From Lycorma delicatula (taxonomy: Eukaryota > Arthropoda > Insecta > Hemiptera > Fulgoridae): a stretch of 64,000 nucleotides of DNA. Made by a program: the position numbers and the translations under genes. The notes under the pieces are model-generated. The model was not told the origin of the DNA. It saw nothing but the letters and a program-made list of their open reading frames with translations, and made no database searches. Within the stretch, counting starts at the first letter, position 1, and each line of letters begins with the position of its first letter. Below are positions 38,226 to 50,500 of this stretch, piece by piece. The stretch lies in contig NC_134456.1 of the NCBI RefSeq assembly GCF_047948215.1, forward strand, positions 204,708,036 through 204,772,035. The letters run 5' to 3'.

Positions 38226-39105
38226 CCTATATATATAAAAATCAATGTTTATTTGTCTGTCTGTTCCAACTTAACTCAAGATCTACCGGACAGATTTGTC
38301 TCAAATTTTACACACCTACACTTTAAATTTAAAACACTTTATTTCTTCCTTAAAGCTTATTTAATTTTCAAGAAAAAATTAATTTCTGGCTAACATTTTT
38401 TTGAATTTATTAATTTTGAAAGGGCTTAAGTTTTAACGTACAGTTATTCCTAAGTTTCAATTGATTTAGTGCACTGAAACAACTGAGCAATGGGAAATGC
38501 GATTAGAAGGCGTCCAAACTTGCACAGCTAAAGCCAGATTAACAAAAAAAATGGCAGAACGAGAGGAGCGACTACGATTGACACGATCACAAACTGCTCA
38601 ATCTAGGCAGGCATCAGGCAATGAATTGGAAGAATGCACCTATCATTACGATGCCGACTATGATTATTCCGTTCATTCGTGTCGCAATTGGAAAAATGGA
38701 CAAAGAGTGCCCATATTGTTCTGCACTTACATTCAAAAACGAATCACAAGGAATCTGCTGCGCAAGCGGAAAAGTTAAATTGCCCTACATTGGTTTGCCA
38801 CCTAATAATTTTTTCCAAATTATCTACTGAAAATGTTACTCACAGATGTTATATGGGAGTTATTTTTTGAGGGGGCGCAGCCCCCACGTTGGTAAATTTA
38901 AAAAATTGGATTTTCTGGTATCATATAACGTATCTAAATTGCATGAAATTTTTTCTAAAAACATTAAGCTCTTAACTTGGAGTAAAGTTGATAACGTCAA
39001 AAATTTTCCAGTTGAAAAAAGAACTTTGGAAACCTGGAAAACCAAAGCGCCAAGCAAAGCGAGACCTGGCTGGGAGGTCCGGCGAAGCCGGGCCGAGCGA
39101 CTAGT
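38226..39105 (+). mobile_element. Helitron, non-autonomous or truncated
   Basis: The left end has tatatatataaaaatcaatg and gtctgtctgttcc, as in many insect Helitrons. A coding remnant at 38,497-38,830 has IGKMDKECPYCSALTFKNES, QGICCASGKVKLP and LPP in one frame, the zinc-binding head of the Helitron protein. The right end is a GC-rich hairpin (ggcgaagccgggc) followed by ctag at 39,101 and T. No Rep or helicase domain is present. It lies about 2.4 kb upstream of Rab18. Confidence 0.82.
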
Positions 39106-40679
39106 ATATATAATAAAAATATTTGAATAACATAATTACTATGCTTCACATTTTTTTTTTTCAAATTAATTTCTACAGTTATCAATCAATTAATCAACAA
39201 GTATTAAAACCAGCTAAAGAATAAGAAACTATAAGATCTGAATTACTTTGACTCTTTGGTACAACAAATAGTATGAAGCCTTACAGACATTTTAATTTCA
39301 ATCTCTCTTTTATTTCTCATACATATTTTATTAAATATGCGCCCAAACAAACAATGTTACAACAGAAATTAAAAACAAACCCATATAAAAATTACTAAAC
39401 AAACTTCTAATATTATTCTTACACACACAATAATTCATAACTGAAAACTAATCATTTTTAAGCATTGCAAGGCTAAATTTAAATTACAGAAAATATAAAA
39501 ATATAAACAAAATTAAAAATTTAAGAATAAGTAAATATTGTTAACATAACTACCAATTAATAAATCTACATGATAGTCCATAAATCTAACAAAAAAATAT
39601 AACTTCATACAATTTATCAATTTCAGAAAATATTATGTTAAATAACAATTAAGTCCCGCAATTATAACAGACACGATATACATAAAGGTTTCACAATATT
39701 ATCAAGTATAATTACAACTCTGTTATAAAATGATTAAACCACTCAGAAAAAATTCTGAATTAAAACATTCATCACACAAACAACTAATTAAGTTGTAATA
39801 GCCAGATGCTATATCCAAATCTGGAGAGGTTATATGGTCATAGTTAATACCTCCACTACATTTTTGATTAAAATTCTACTTAATATCTCAATAATTATAC
39901 GTAATCATTAAAATCCCACTTGTACACGAAAACTTCCCATATTTAACCTTAAAACTTGCTCCAGACCTTATCACATCAAAATTATAAAGTTTTACCACAC
40001 AAAACATGAATTCAACGTAACAAAACAAATAATGGATATATATAAGCAAATAAAACAACGAGGTCACTTTGAAACTTTCCAAATATGAAAATGTAATTAG
40101 TTTTCACTAAACAGTTTAGAAAAACAAAATAAAAGTACTAAACGTACTAGGTCAATACAAATAGCGTGAAATGATCTAAATATTTAAAAAGAAATAACAG
40201 ACAGAAGATGAAAACAAGCAGTAAAACGGAGAAAAAATTTTGTGAATGTTGGATGTAAGCGGTTCTATTTCAATACTGCAATGCTACATCACACTTAAAT
40301 TAATTCAAACACTTAACGATTCAAAACGCAGACAAGTACCGCATCCCGCCTGTTATTACAATAAGATGTGAATTTCCTTAGAAAATCTATTTACTGTACC
40401 ATCTAAACTGTACAACCTCAATATAATTTGACAATATTACCTTCTTCGGTAATATAATCGGTTTACATTACAAACGCCCGATTAAAAGACGATTTACAGC
40501 TTATTTAAGGTTTAGGCTTTGTTGCGAACACGTAAAATACACACATCGAAACTGAGTATCTGTCTTCATTAAATTTAAATACCGCTAAACACATGAAATT
40601 ATCTTATAAAAATATGAATATTACATAACAATCCAACCTGTAAATTTTCTGTAAAGTCCAAAAAATTAACATGTAACAA
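39106..40679. other. AT-rich sequence upstream of Rab18, no gene seen
   Basis: No transposon or coding motif was recognised. The region should hold ABCF2 upstream intron sequence if the ABCF2 promoter is near 40.7 kb. Confidence 0.4.
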
Positions 40680-41468
40680 ATTTAGTGAGGCCCACCAGTG
40701 TCGCTAACGGTGAAAGGCAGATCACCGGAAGCATTATTTCTTATTACGAGGGTAGTGTGGTAACATTGTCAAGAAAATTCTAATTTCAGCAAATATTTCA
40801 TCTTCAACTATTTTTTATGTGCAAAATTCATTAAAAGAGCAAGTGGATCAATAGGTTTCTTATTACTGCTTCCAGCTTTATTGGCTAAAATGACACTATT
40901 TAATCATTAATTCTGTAAGAGTACACACCAGAAATATTAATTTTGCAATACATCGGCTAAATCGATACAATAATTTTTCATAATATATTTTACTAAGATC
41001 TCTTAGATTAAGAAGCAATTTTTTTTAATTTTCATCAGATAAGTTTACATAATTTTTAATACTTGTCACGCATTAATATTAGTAAAACTTAATCATTAAG
41101 ATTATTAATTATAAGTATATACCGATATATTGTATATGCATGCATTTCTTGTTCTTTTCTTTAAAAATAATGTATTGTTTTTTGTAACTATAACTTTTTT
41201 GGAATACGATAATTTTGATTCAACGACAATGATCTAAAACGTCATGATCAGCTGGTTTAAGTTCAAGGACGTAAACAGTAAGAGTGATGAGTTGCGTATG
41301 GGTATGAACTACTGTGGAAAAAATTTAAGTCGTAATTACTAAATACGTCTATGCCACTTATTACGAATATACTTTTTTATAATTTTGAATACTTATTTAT
41401 TTTCAGTTGTAATTACACTTAAATTATTCTTACTATTTTACAGACTGAGAATATACCTAACCTTGAAA
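40680..41468. promoter_or_regulatory. Candidate shared promoter region of ABCF2 (-) and Rab18 (+)
   Basis: The 40,685-40,765 stretch is clearly GC-richer than its surroundings, has several CpG and an accggaag ETS-like site near 40,725. Rab18 starts at 41,469, with a possible 5'UTR acceptor at 41,443. ABCF2 needs a non-coding exon upstream of 32,258. A shared promoter here is inference only; no TATA box or initiator was decisive. Confidence 0.35.
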
Positions 41469-41536
41469 ATGGATGAAGATGTTTTAACAACATTAAAAAT
41501 TCTTATTATTGGTGAAAGCGGTGTTGGTAAGTCAAG
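41469..41536 (+). CDS. Rab18: Rab18 exon 1: start and P-loop
   Basis: The ATG is at 41469. The exon encodes 22 residues through GESGVGKS and two bases of the next serine; donor gtgtgt follows at 41537. Phase 2. Confidence 0.95.
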
Positions 41537-44500
41537 GTGTGTAACTGACCGAAATTTAATTTACTCAGTAATTCTTTATAGTTTAAACTAAAATAATGTT
41601 TACTTTCAAACATAAAATTTAGTTTGCCCTTACTTAGATAAAAATACGTTTGTGATGGTTGCTAATGTAGGGTTACTTTTTTTACCTATCATTTCTAGTT
41701 AGTAATTGCTTCTTTGATAGAATTACAGTTAAATTGAAATTGGTTCCAGTTTCTTAGTTTTTGAATAATGCTGTATTTTAATTGTTACTGTTACCAGCAG
41801 TAACTGCTTTATCTAGGCTTTCAATTAATTTAAATTGCCAGAAATATATCCATGAGTAGAAGTCACCATTATGTTGAAGATTTAAAAGAAGCCAGCTGAC
41901 ATTTTATTAGATTTGTGTGTGCTTTTATATACATATAAGCCAATTGTATTTACATTTTAGGTAAATATCCCATCTATAAATTTATCTCAACTATTAACAT
42001 TAAAAAAACTACATTTTCCTAAAAATAAATGCGCATTCATAAGTTTGATTTATCATCTTACATGACAAAAATAATAAAGTACAATTTAAAGCACTGTAAT
42101 AAAATTATTTTTTAGCCTATAAAATTGAAACCATTTATATAAATCTGCTTAAAGTCCTTAAATTTATATTACACTTTAATAATAGTTAAATATAATAGGT
42201 ATTGGAAGTTGTATAATCTCTAAACATAAAAATTCATTCTATAAAACCTAAGAAATAAAATAGACTTTCATACTTTTAGTATTTGAGGGTGAATTTACAT
42301 ACTTTTAAGTTACAATACATCACCAGCCTCCATGGTGCAAATGGTAGTATCTCGACCTTTCATCCAGAGGTCCATCCTGGGTTTGAATCCTGGTCAGGCA
42401 TGATATTTTCACTTGCTACAAAATTGCTATTTCATCTCATCCTCTAAAACAATACCTAACGATTGTCCCAGAGGTTTAAAAAGAAAAAAATCCAAGCAAA
42501 TCAGAATAACAAATTAAAATTATTGAATATAATGTTATCATTTAATAAAACTTATCATTCAATAACTAATTAACATATTTCAGTAGTGGATTTTATGTGT
42601 TATATTTTGTTCAGGGTGTAGTTAATCAGTTCACAACATTTTATTTTTAAGGAAGGAATAACTATGTCATTAGTTAATATAAAATTAATAATAATATGGT
42701 GTAATGAATTGGTTATGATGTAAGTTAATGTTTTCTTTGAAATAAGTTTAATAATATGCTTCTCTCTTATAAACAATGCCCTGATCACTTTATGATGATG
42801 AGCAAAGTTAATATTAGTTGCTAATGATTTTGCAAAGCATTTCTAAAAATCATCATTTTTATCAAATACGAGGGACATTCAATAATTAATGAGACAAATT
42901 GATGTAGAGAAAAAACAATTTATTCAATGAGAATGAAACTTACATTACTTTTCAACATAGCCTCCAGCAACATTTAGACACTTGCCCCACGATTCTGTGA
43001 GCTTTCTGATTTTCACAGCATAGAAGTCTTTACCTTGCTGTTTGAGCCATTCGTGTACTGCTTTTTTGACTGCTTCAAACTTCTTACTATGTAAAAAGTT
43101 TTTGAGCAGGCCAAACAAATGAAAATTGGACAGGGGCAAGGTCTGGTCTGGAATGAAAATGTGGCAACACTTCCCAGCACAACTTCTTTAGCATTTCTCC
43201 CATTCTCTTTGCAGGCTTAAGTCATGTCTTGGTACCTATCTGGAACATGTTTTGCAATAATTCAGCTTGTCATGAATGAGTGAATGCGTGATTCCATCAC
43301 TAATATTACAAAAAACTAGCAGTTTGGGATATATTGTCTTGGCAAAGATCATTTATGTGATTTTGCAGTGTGTTAGTCAAAACTTCAACTGACAGAGCGA
43401 TAGAGATCAGTCACACTTATTCTGCCCAAATTAAACTGTTCCTTCCACTTAGTCACCTTACTGTAATTTAAACACTTTTCACCATACTGTTTCAACATTC
43501 TTGAGTAAATTTCCGCCAGTTTTATACCTTCTGATAGTAAAAAATTTATCACTAAACGTTGCTCTTCCAGCATACAAGTTTCAAGCGGAGCTGACATTAT
43601 GAAATTAATAAAAGAGGTTATGTTTAGATTGATTATGATTGTACACCTGATTAAAGTGTGTTCTGAAGGTTTCCAGCTTGACCCTCAAAAAATATCATTG
43701 TTGTTGAATGAACCGTTTTTTCTCTACACCAATTTGTCCTTTTAATTATTGAATGCCCTTCATAGATATTTCTCATTATTAATTTTAATTATTGAACAAC
43801 ATTAAAAAAAATTTTGAAATATTTCTGTTGTCATCATTTATCTCAAATTAGGCTCCATTCATTCTCATTGTTTATCTAAGATATTCTGCCTTTAATTATA
43901 CTCCATTCTGATATCTTATTAATGATCTTTAGTTGTTTGTTATTACTTTTATGACATTCAAATAATAAAAAATATTAATTTTATACTATAAAAAACTATA
44001 AGCCTATAAATATTTGATAGAATAGAAAGTTTCCAGAGATTGAGATTAAAGATAAAGAAATATAATGTTGCCTTTATTTATTTTTTTTTTTGTTTTGTTA
44101 AAAATGCCATTCTGTAATAAGTTTGTTGTAACAGTTTAATTTTCATACACGTGCATTCTTATCATCCAAAAGTGACATAAGGCAGCTTAAACATTGGTAC
44201 TCCTGAAAAAATCCATGTTATAAGTCAACTGAAGCATCAATCTTAATAGGTTTTGCTCTGAAAATATACATTTGATCTGTGTGTTTCTGGAGTTCAGTGA
44301 CAGCAATCATTTGACCAGCCCAGGAGCTTTAACTTTGGAAGTGGTTCTTAAAAAGAACCATTTTGGCTTACAATCATGTAACCAGGGTCAGATAAGTGGT
44401 TCTGAAAAGACTGCAAAGTCTGTACTAAATTGACTGGTAATGTAAACAGTTGTGTAAGCCTCTAATAACACTAGGATATTCTTCAAAGTTCTTTTATTCG

Positions 44501-47500
44501 TTTGCTTTAAAATTTAATAGTGTTCAATACTTTACAGAATGATTTAAATTTATTTTATTTGTTAAATTATTTATTGATACAACTTTTTTATTTTTTCAGT
44601 TTGTTACTGAGGTTTACTGAAAACAGCTTTGATCCTGATCAAGCATTAACAATTGGTGTTGATTTTAAAACAAAAAAATTAACCATTGATGGTAACACAG
44701 TAAAATTAGCAATATGGGTCAGTGTACTTTATCTAGCTGTTTTAATTTTAATTTGCTAATAGTGTCAGGTTAATTAATATAAGATTATAATATAATATCA
44801 GATTGTCTGAACAGCTGATTAATATGGTAAATATACGTAAAAAATTATAAACATTGAATCTAAGCACAGTATTACCAGCAGTTTCTTAGAAAATTGTTCT
44901 GAAGCCAAAATATTTAGAGTACAAAAGACTTTTTTTTTAGCTTTGGTGTAAGTTGCCGTTGACAATTTGTTTAATTAAGAAAGTTATATTAACTTTTTAA
45001 TAATTTTTACTACAGAAAAATGATATAAGTAATACAAAACAAATAAATGAAAACAAATAAAAATGTAAGAAATTTTTTCTTATCTAAAAAACCTAACATA
45101 GTAGTAAAATTATGCGTTTCATAAATGGGGAATATTAATAGATTATCAACAATTAAATTTTGTAAACTTAGAAAAGTAAATAAAGTACATCGTTTGCTCA
45201 TTTTCCAAAAAAGCCTTTTCAGTTTTCTAACAAAAAACATAAGGTATAGGCAGATTTTCTAAATGAAATGCACTAGTATAAATCAAGAATATAAAGAAAT
45301 ATTACTTCTTCTCAGAGGATTTCAAGTTCCAGAATCTTTCTTCACTATTTCAATGATTGCATATGCAACTGGTTTATTTTTATCATCTTTATACTCCATA
45401 AAACTTCAAGAACAACATTGTGTTAATAGAAAAAACATGATTGTTGAGAATGGCCCATAACTTAGTACCTTGGACAGTAATGTAATAAATACCGATGAAA
45501 ACTTCATAAAGAAACAGTTTTATAAAATTCAAATTTATTTTCTGTAGAATTTGCATTGCAATTAAATTTCTTAACTCACTGCAAATACAACAATCAAGTA
45601 GATTATTGAAAAGGCAAAATAACTTAAAACAAAGACAAAATAATTGATCAATGGAGTTATGAAAACAGAGATGAAGTACTAAAAACTAATTTCAAACATA
45701 GGTTTCTTGCTATGTTTTGTGTATTATTATTTTATTATTATTAGCAACAAAATTATGGACCATTTTGTTTTTTCAACACGTACAGGAAAAATGTAAATAT
45801 TAAATACTATATGTTTTAGATAATTTTTGCTATCAACAAGGCAACAAATGATTTCTCGACTTAATGGAGGTTCATCAAATTTTTGTGAAGAAGCTATGAA
45901 TTACTTGAATGCATGTATTTAAATCTATATAATGGAATTTATCCTATAACAGTTGGATAGAGTGTGGAGGACTAATAACTTGGCTTCTAAGGTCACCAGA
46001 TTTAATGCAATTGGTCTATCTTGTGGTTCATATAAGAAGTGTAGTGTTCAAGAAAAATAAATATAAGAGAAGTTAGAAATGAAAGTTACAACCCACTAAT
46101 GTTATACAAAATATTTCTAATATAGTCCAGTTTTCCAAGAAATTTGGATCTAGCAGATTTATATTTATAAATTTTAGGCCAGTGGGTATAAGAACTTTTT
46201 CTTATATTTGTGAAAGAATACTGGAATACTGAGTGTCCTATTTGAAACATCTACTTTAACCTCTAGAACATCAGATCCTACATCAGTTTCCTGTTTTTTC
46301 CAAATTTTTTAGTACTGCTAAATGCAGTTAAATAAAACTTAAATTAAAGAAAATTAAGTTTTAATTCATTGATATACCACTGTTAAATTATAAACAAGCT
46401 TGTCATTATAACCGATTAAGTGGTATTTGCTTGAAAACACAATTATTACCATTTTTATTTTTTTATTAGAGAATCATAGTAAAAATATTTACACCCAGTT
46501 TTATCAAAATACTTCAATTAAGTTTTTTTATACATAAAATATTGAAAAACTAAATGATTCTGGGCCTATGGTATTATCATTTTTATTGAAATATTAATGC
46601 CTTTTTATAACCAGTTCAAAGGTACAAATAAGTATTGATTGTAATTTGATAATTGTAAGATACAGTTTGGTAGAGAGGATTTAACATAACATTTTCATTA
46701 TCATACTATTTAGGATTGTTTGAGATGAAAACTAAAGTGTATGAAAGGCATTATTTTGGTAGGGACTTGTAGTAAAAAGTTCAAGTCCTACAAAGTATAC
46801 AACCCTGCAAATACAGCTTGCAAGATTTTGCACATGGCAACGTCTGTATTTTCTAAATCATTCCAATCACATAGCAAAACTATAGTGTTTTTCTCTAAAG
46901 AATTTACTTCTTTGATATTAATTGATTTTTTAACTCCTGATTAACGTGGGATTGAGTTATTGGTAAAAAAAAACCAATTTTGAAGAGCGTAGAAATTCAG
47001 ATGAATAATAAGTTATTTATAATAATGATGAATTATGAACTCTTTGTTAAAATACTTTACCCTTCAGTCTTTGATAACGTATCAGTTTTTAAATAATTAA
47101 ACCAACATGAAAAAAATAAATAAATTTTCACATCTCCATGACAGAAAGTCTAATCCTGGTGCCATGTCTTTTGGCAGTTTTATGATGTGTTGTTCCTACT
47201 GCTGGATCTAATAGTTCTCTAAATTCTATGACTGCATTATAGTAAATAAATTAGTTTCTTTTTTTCATTTCATAATATATAAAATACTGCATATTCTACA
47301 TAACCAAAAATATTTTTTCCCTATTGTTAGAGAAAATTCATGTTAATATTCAGTTGAAAAAATTGATTAAATATAGATTTAAAACCAGTATGAAAGTTGA
47401 TAAGAAATTATTTAAATCTTATGATAATAATAAGATGGTCAGGTATACGTTGATGATATGGTTCAGTAAAATGTGTGTTTTAACTTTCCCAACTATTTTT

Positions 47501-50500
47501 GCAGTCTTAAAAATAACTTAATGGATATATTAGATAGTAGCACTGAATAGAAAACAAGTATGAAATATAAATCGTTGTGGAAAATAGAAAACAGCCTGAC
47601 ATAATTTTTTTTGTAGGACACAGCTGGTCAAGAAAGATTTAGAACATTGACTCCTAGTTATTATAGAGATGCTCAAGGTGCTATATTGGTATATGATGTT
47701 TCAAACAAGTCTACATTTAATAACCTTGAAACATGGTTAAGTGAATTGGATACATATTCTACCAAGAGCAATATAGTTAAAATGTTAGTTGGGAATAAAA
47801 TTGATAAGGTATGGTGTTATAATTTTTATTTAACTTAGTTTTATTTCTAAACATGTAATTTTTATAAATTATTATTTATAGATTTCCTACAGAAGATCCA
47901 CTATCAGTTTCCCTTAAATTTTATCATGGGAATGTTCTACCATCAAATTTCTTGCAATCACTTCCTCACTTGGTACTACCTTACTATTAGAACGAAAATG
48001 TAGGTCTTTCTCTTTCAGGTGATATCCAATTTAACACCTGTTAGGTAAAAACTCCTTCTCAAGGCTACTGATTACACAAATAATAAACTACCTTCTCCCT
48101 TTATCATTCAATATATATATATCAATCCATCTTTATCATTCCTTGTAATATTTTCCGAATTTTATGATGCCTTTTCTTTTGGATATTATACCTTAAAAAA
48201 CACTTCAGCCTCCAAAAGTCTAACATTATCTCTTTTTTCAAGCTATCCCAGTTTACTGTCCAATGCCATCTCCTCCAAAATTAGAGAATCTTCTTTTTTT
48301 CCTGTTCCCAATGACTGATCCTCACATATTCTGGAATATATTCAAAACAGTTATTGTATGTTGTTCTTTAAGCTTTCTTATCATGATATTGGTATAAATC
48401 ACCTTTACCTTCTGTTAATACAACCAGACATCCATAAAAAATAAAGATAACAAATAAATGTCCCATTTTCCCTTTACTAAAATTCTGATTCTTCTACATT
48501 TCCAGTGCAACCAGTCCAAAATTCTCCCAAGATATAACTTATAAGGTACTGAAGATGGTCCATAACCCTTCCTTAGTTACTAATTACACCAAACCTGTCT
48601 GCCACTCTCCCTACAACTTGCCACTCTCCCTACAAATGTGTGTTTTAACTTTCCCAACTATTTTTACAGTCTTAAAATATATATAGATATATTAGATAGT
48701 AGCACTGAATAGAAAACAAGTATGAAATATAAATCGTTGTGGAAAATAGAAAACAGCCTGACATAATTTTTTTTGTTGGCCACTTTTTTTTTAACATTGG
48801 CCACATTATTCTTATAAAAGTTTGTAAGAGTACCATTCAAAATGAATTGGGTCAGTATCTATCCTTACAATATTATCCTTCCCAAAAATTAATCATAAGC
48901 ATATTATCACACACTTTTCCAAAGCAATCTTTTTATATATATATATGTATCTGTGCCTTTTTCACTACTTGTTGTCATTCATCCAATGACAACTTCAAAG
49001 TGAAAATATTATCCAATGTTGATGCTCTTCCTTTCTAAAATCCAACTTGCCCATACTATTTGTACAAAAGTACTATTTGTATCCCTCTTTATAAAGGTTC
49101 TTAAGAATATTTCAATAAACTCTCAAAACATAAGAATAAATTACTTCTAACTCCATACCTTTCTGAGGATCATCTTGCAATTTCTTTTTATGAGTGGATG
49201 CAATTTACATCATCTCTATTTTTTCTCTTTTAGACACCTTTTGAACAAATAGTAACTTAATCAGAACCTTTTTTTTAGCAATTCCACATTCACCAATTCA
49301 CATCTCAGTATTCTTCTTACTTTTGCCTTTTTATTGGAGTCTGTTCGTATATAAGTCCAATTGTAAATGTTATTCATTGGATCCACTACCATTCAAATGA
49401 TTTAGACAAACAAAATTCTAGACTTGTAACAGAAATGAAACTTGATACTACATTACTTAAAAATCAGTATCGTGATTAACACACACACTGAATGGCCAAT
49501 TAATACAATTCATTTCTTTTATTTTTTTGGATGGATCTAAATTAACTTCTTATTAAGTAATTTATTTTAAGATAGAATGTACCTTTGAACTTTTAGTCAC
49601 AGTTCATATATACTTGTACCTTCATGGTTATTCCCATTACCCAAATGCACTTGTAATCAGTTAACTTATGTATCTAGAGAAATCATTTTATTTAACATTG
49701 CTTGATCCATTGGCATTTTATATACTTACTTCAATTTTGAGGCTATTATTCCCTCAGATGTTTCTGATGTTACAAGTCCTTCAAGTAATTCCATGTCAAG
49801 TGGACCAGGGGTCCCCAGTTGACCACCACCAAATTTCATTAAATTTTGTGTAAACATTCACTGTGGTCTTAAATGACATTTTACCAAATTGTAGCTTTAT
49901 ATCTGCTGTTGGTGATTTTCTGATCTCTTAAAAAAAGGGTACTTACTACTAGTTCATGCAAACATGCAAAACAATTTGTTGACTTCTAATTTTGAAGGTA
50001 ATAATAAAGCTATGGGATTGAGTTTTAATACTTTCAGTTAACATTTTATGCTGAATTCAAATATGTTATTCACAAGTTTCTTTTAGCAGCTGGTTTAGAG
50101 ATATAGCAGCTGAAATTCAGCTAAAAAGTTGTGACATTTTGTAAGTCAAAGTTTGAGTTTTTATGTAATTACTTATCTAATATGTTAATCAGAATGAGGC
50201 TTTATAACCTGAAAACGGGCATAATTATGTGTAACATGTTAAAGTTTCAAGCAACTAGAGGCTTATGTTAGGAGATATTCATCATCAAATTTGGTCAAAA
50301 ACATTTTAGCTCGATTTTTAACTACCTTTGAAGGTTTATATCTATGTAGGTAAGTTTATATCTATGAAGGTATATCTCTATAACTTCATAGATTTTTTTA
50401 GTTTTATAATAGTTAGAAGAGCATCTTTTAAACTACAAAATCCATCTAGTTAGTTTTTTGACCCATAGTTTGTAAGTGGCAAAAAAAACAGTTGAAAGAT

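Noticed and set aside
42326..42400. Functional tRNA gene
   Set aside because: The A and B boxes are present, but it does not close into a sound acceptor stem and continues into a SINE body shared with the 10.76 kb copy.
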